This document shows positions 6,645 to 6,685 of a DNA stretch of 6,685 bases, piece after piece. Positions within the stretch are counted from its first letter, which is position 1, and the number at the start of each line of letters is the position of its first letter. Made by a program: the position numbers and the translations under genes. The notes below the pieces were generated by a model. It was not told the DNA's origin. It searched no databases and saw only the letters and a list, made by a program, of their open reading frames with translations. Origin of the DNA: a bacterium (GTDB taxonomy: Bacteria > Thermosulfidibacterota > Thermosulfidibacteria > Thermosulfidibacterales > JALWSI01); the NCBI GenBank assembly GCA_027080315.1, contig JALWSI010000104.1, forward strand, positions 1 through 6,685. Reading direction: 5' to 3'.

Positions 6645-6685
6645 ATGGGTCGTAGGAGATATTCGGCGAAGTTCAAGGCCACAGT
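6645..6685 (+). CDS. IS3-family transposase OrfA, N-terminal fragment
   Basis: The frame starts at ATG 6645 and runs off the window after 13 complete codons (MGRRRYSAKFKAT, with the next codon beginning GT). The pattern of basic residues followed by RYSAKFKA is the typical opening of OrfA proteins of IS3-family elements, whose helix-turn-helix (HTH_Tnp_1 type) follows directly. In such elements OrfA and a downstream OrfB with the DDE domain are joined by ribosomal frameshifting to make the active transposase; that part is not visible here. The gene points away from pyc. The identification is based on a short sequence, backed by the strong ribosome binding site and the broken pyc next to it. 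Confidence 0.75.
   Translation, partial: MGRRRYSAKFKAT

Larger units (their letters stand above)
6585..6685 (+). mobile_element. Left end of an IS3-family insertion sequence, continuing past the window
   Basis: From about 6585 the sequence no longer encodes pyruvate carboxylase and has the layout of an IS3-family left end. A likely terminal repeat starts with TG (TGTATAGTGGACCCC), a leader of about 60 bp follows, then a strong ribosome binding site and an OrfA-like start. The exact edge is uncertain (6585 to 6592) because the right end and target duplication are outside the window. The last pyc codons recognisable are the TFV before GPSPE, so the junction cannot be left of about 6583. Family assignment rests on the OrfA N-terminus and the general end structure. 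Confidence 0.75.

Noticed and set aside
6579-6645. Treating the upstream open codons as a natural N-terminus of pyruvate carboxylase
   Set aside because: The residues before TFVGPSPE do not resemble biotin carboxylase. The stretch ends in a stop and overlaps the IS end, which explains it better.

Overview
The window holds six recognisable genes and the edge of an insertion sequence, packed with almost no intergenic DNA. No stretch over 300 bases lacks a gene. It looks like a bacterial chromosome. The gene set (RsmE, endonuclease III with a 4Fe-4S cluster, an OmpR-type two-component pair, MTHFR, single-chain pyruvate carboxylase) and frequent AGG/AGA arginine codons would fit an anaerobic or thermophilic Gram-negative lineage. 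That placement is a low-confidence inference, and no gene here fixes the phylum.

Left part, plus strand (1-994): the 3' half of rsmE (16S rRNA U1498 N3-methyltransferase) overlaps nth (endonuclease III) by 11 bp. The pair is therefore probably co-transcribed and translationally coupled. nth then runs tail-to-tail into the histidine kinase gene on the other strand, overlapping it by 17 bp.

Middle and right, minus strand (6579 down to 978): the order of transcription is pyruvate carboxylase (pyc), metF, response regulator, histidine kinase. Gaps are 62 bp and 21 bp, followed by a regulator/kinase junction that probably overlaps. This reads as one operon. The kinase gene is clearly AT-richer than its neighbours. 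It encodes a small two-helix membrane kinase with no extracytoplasmic sensor domain, and its real start is probably a non-AUG codon.

Right edge: pyc homology stops abruptly at about 6583. The missing 5' part (roughly the first 115 codons, the N-lobe of biotin carboxylase) is replaced by DNA that looks like the left end of an IS3-family element. That DNA has a likely terminal repeat, a strong ribosome binding site and the first 13 codons of an OrfA-type transposase. The GTG at 6579 is thus the first in-frame start codon left after the insertion, not a natural start. pyc is most likely inactivated, and the downstream metF/two-component genes may have lost their normal promoter.

I found no convincing new defence, CRISPR, RNA or other undescribed system. 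The observations most worth following are the IS insertion in pyc and the unusual histidine kinase.
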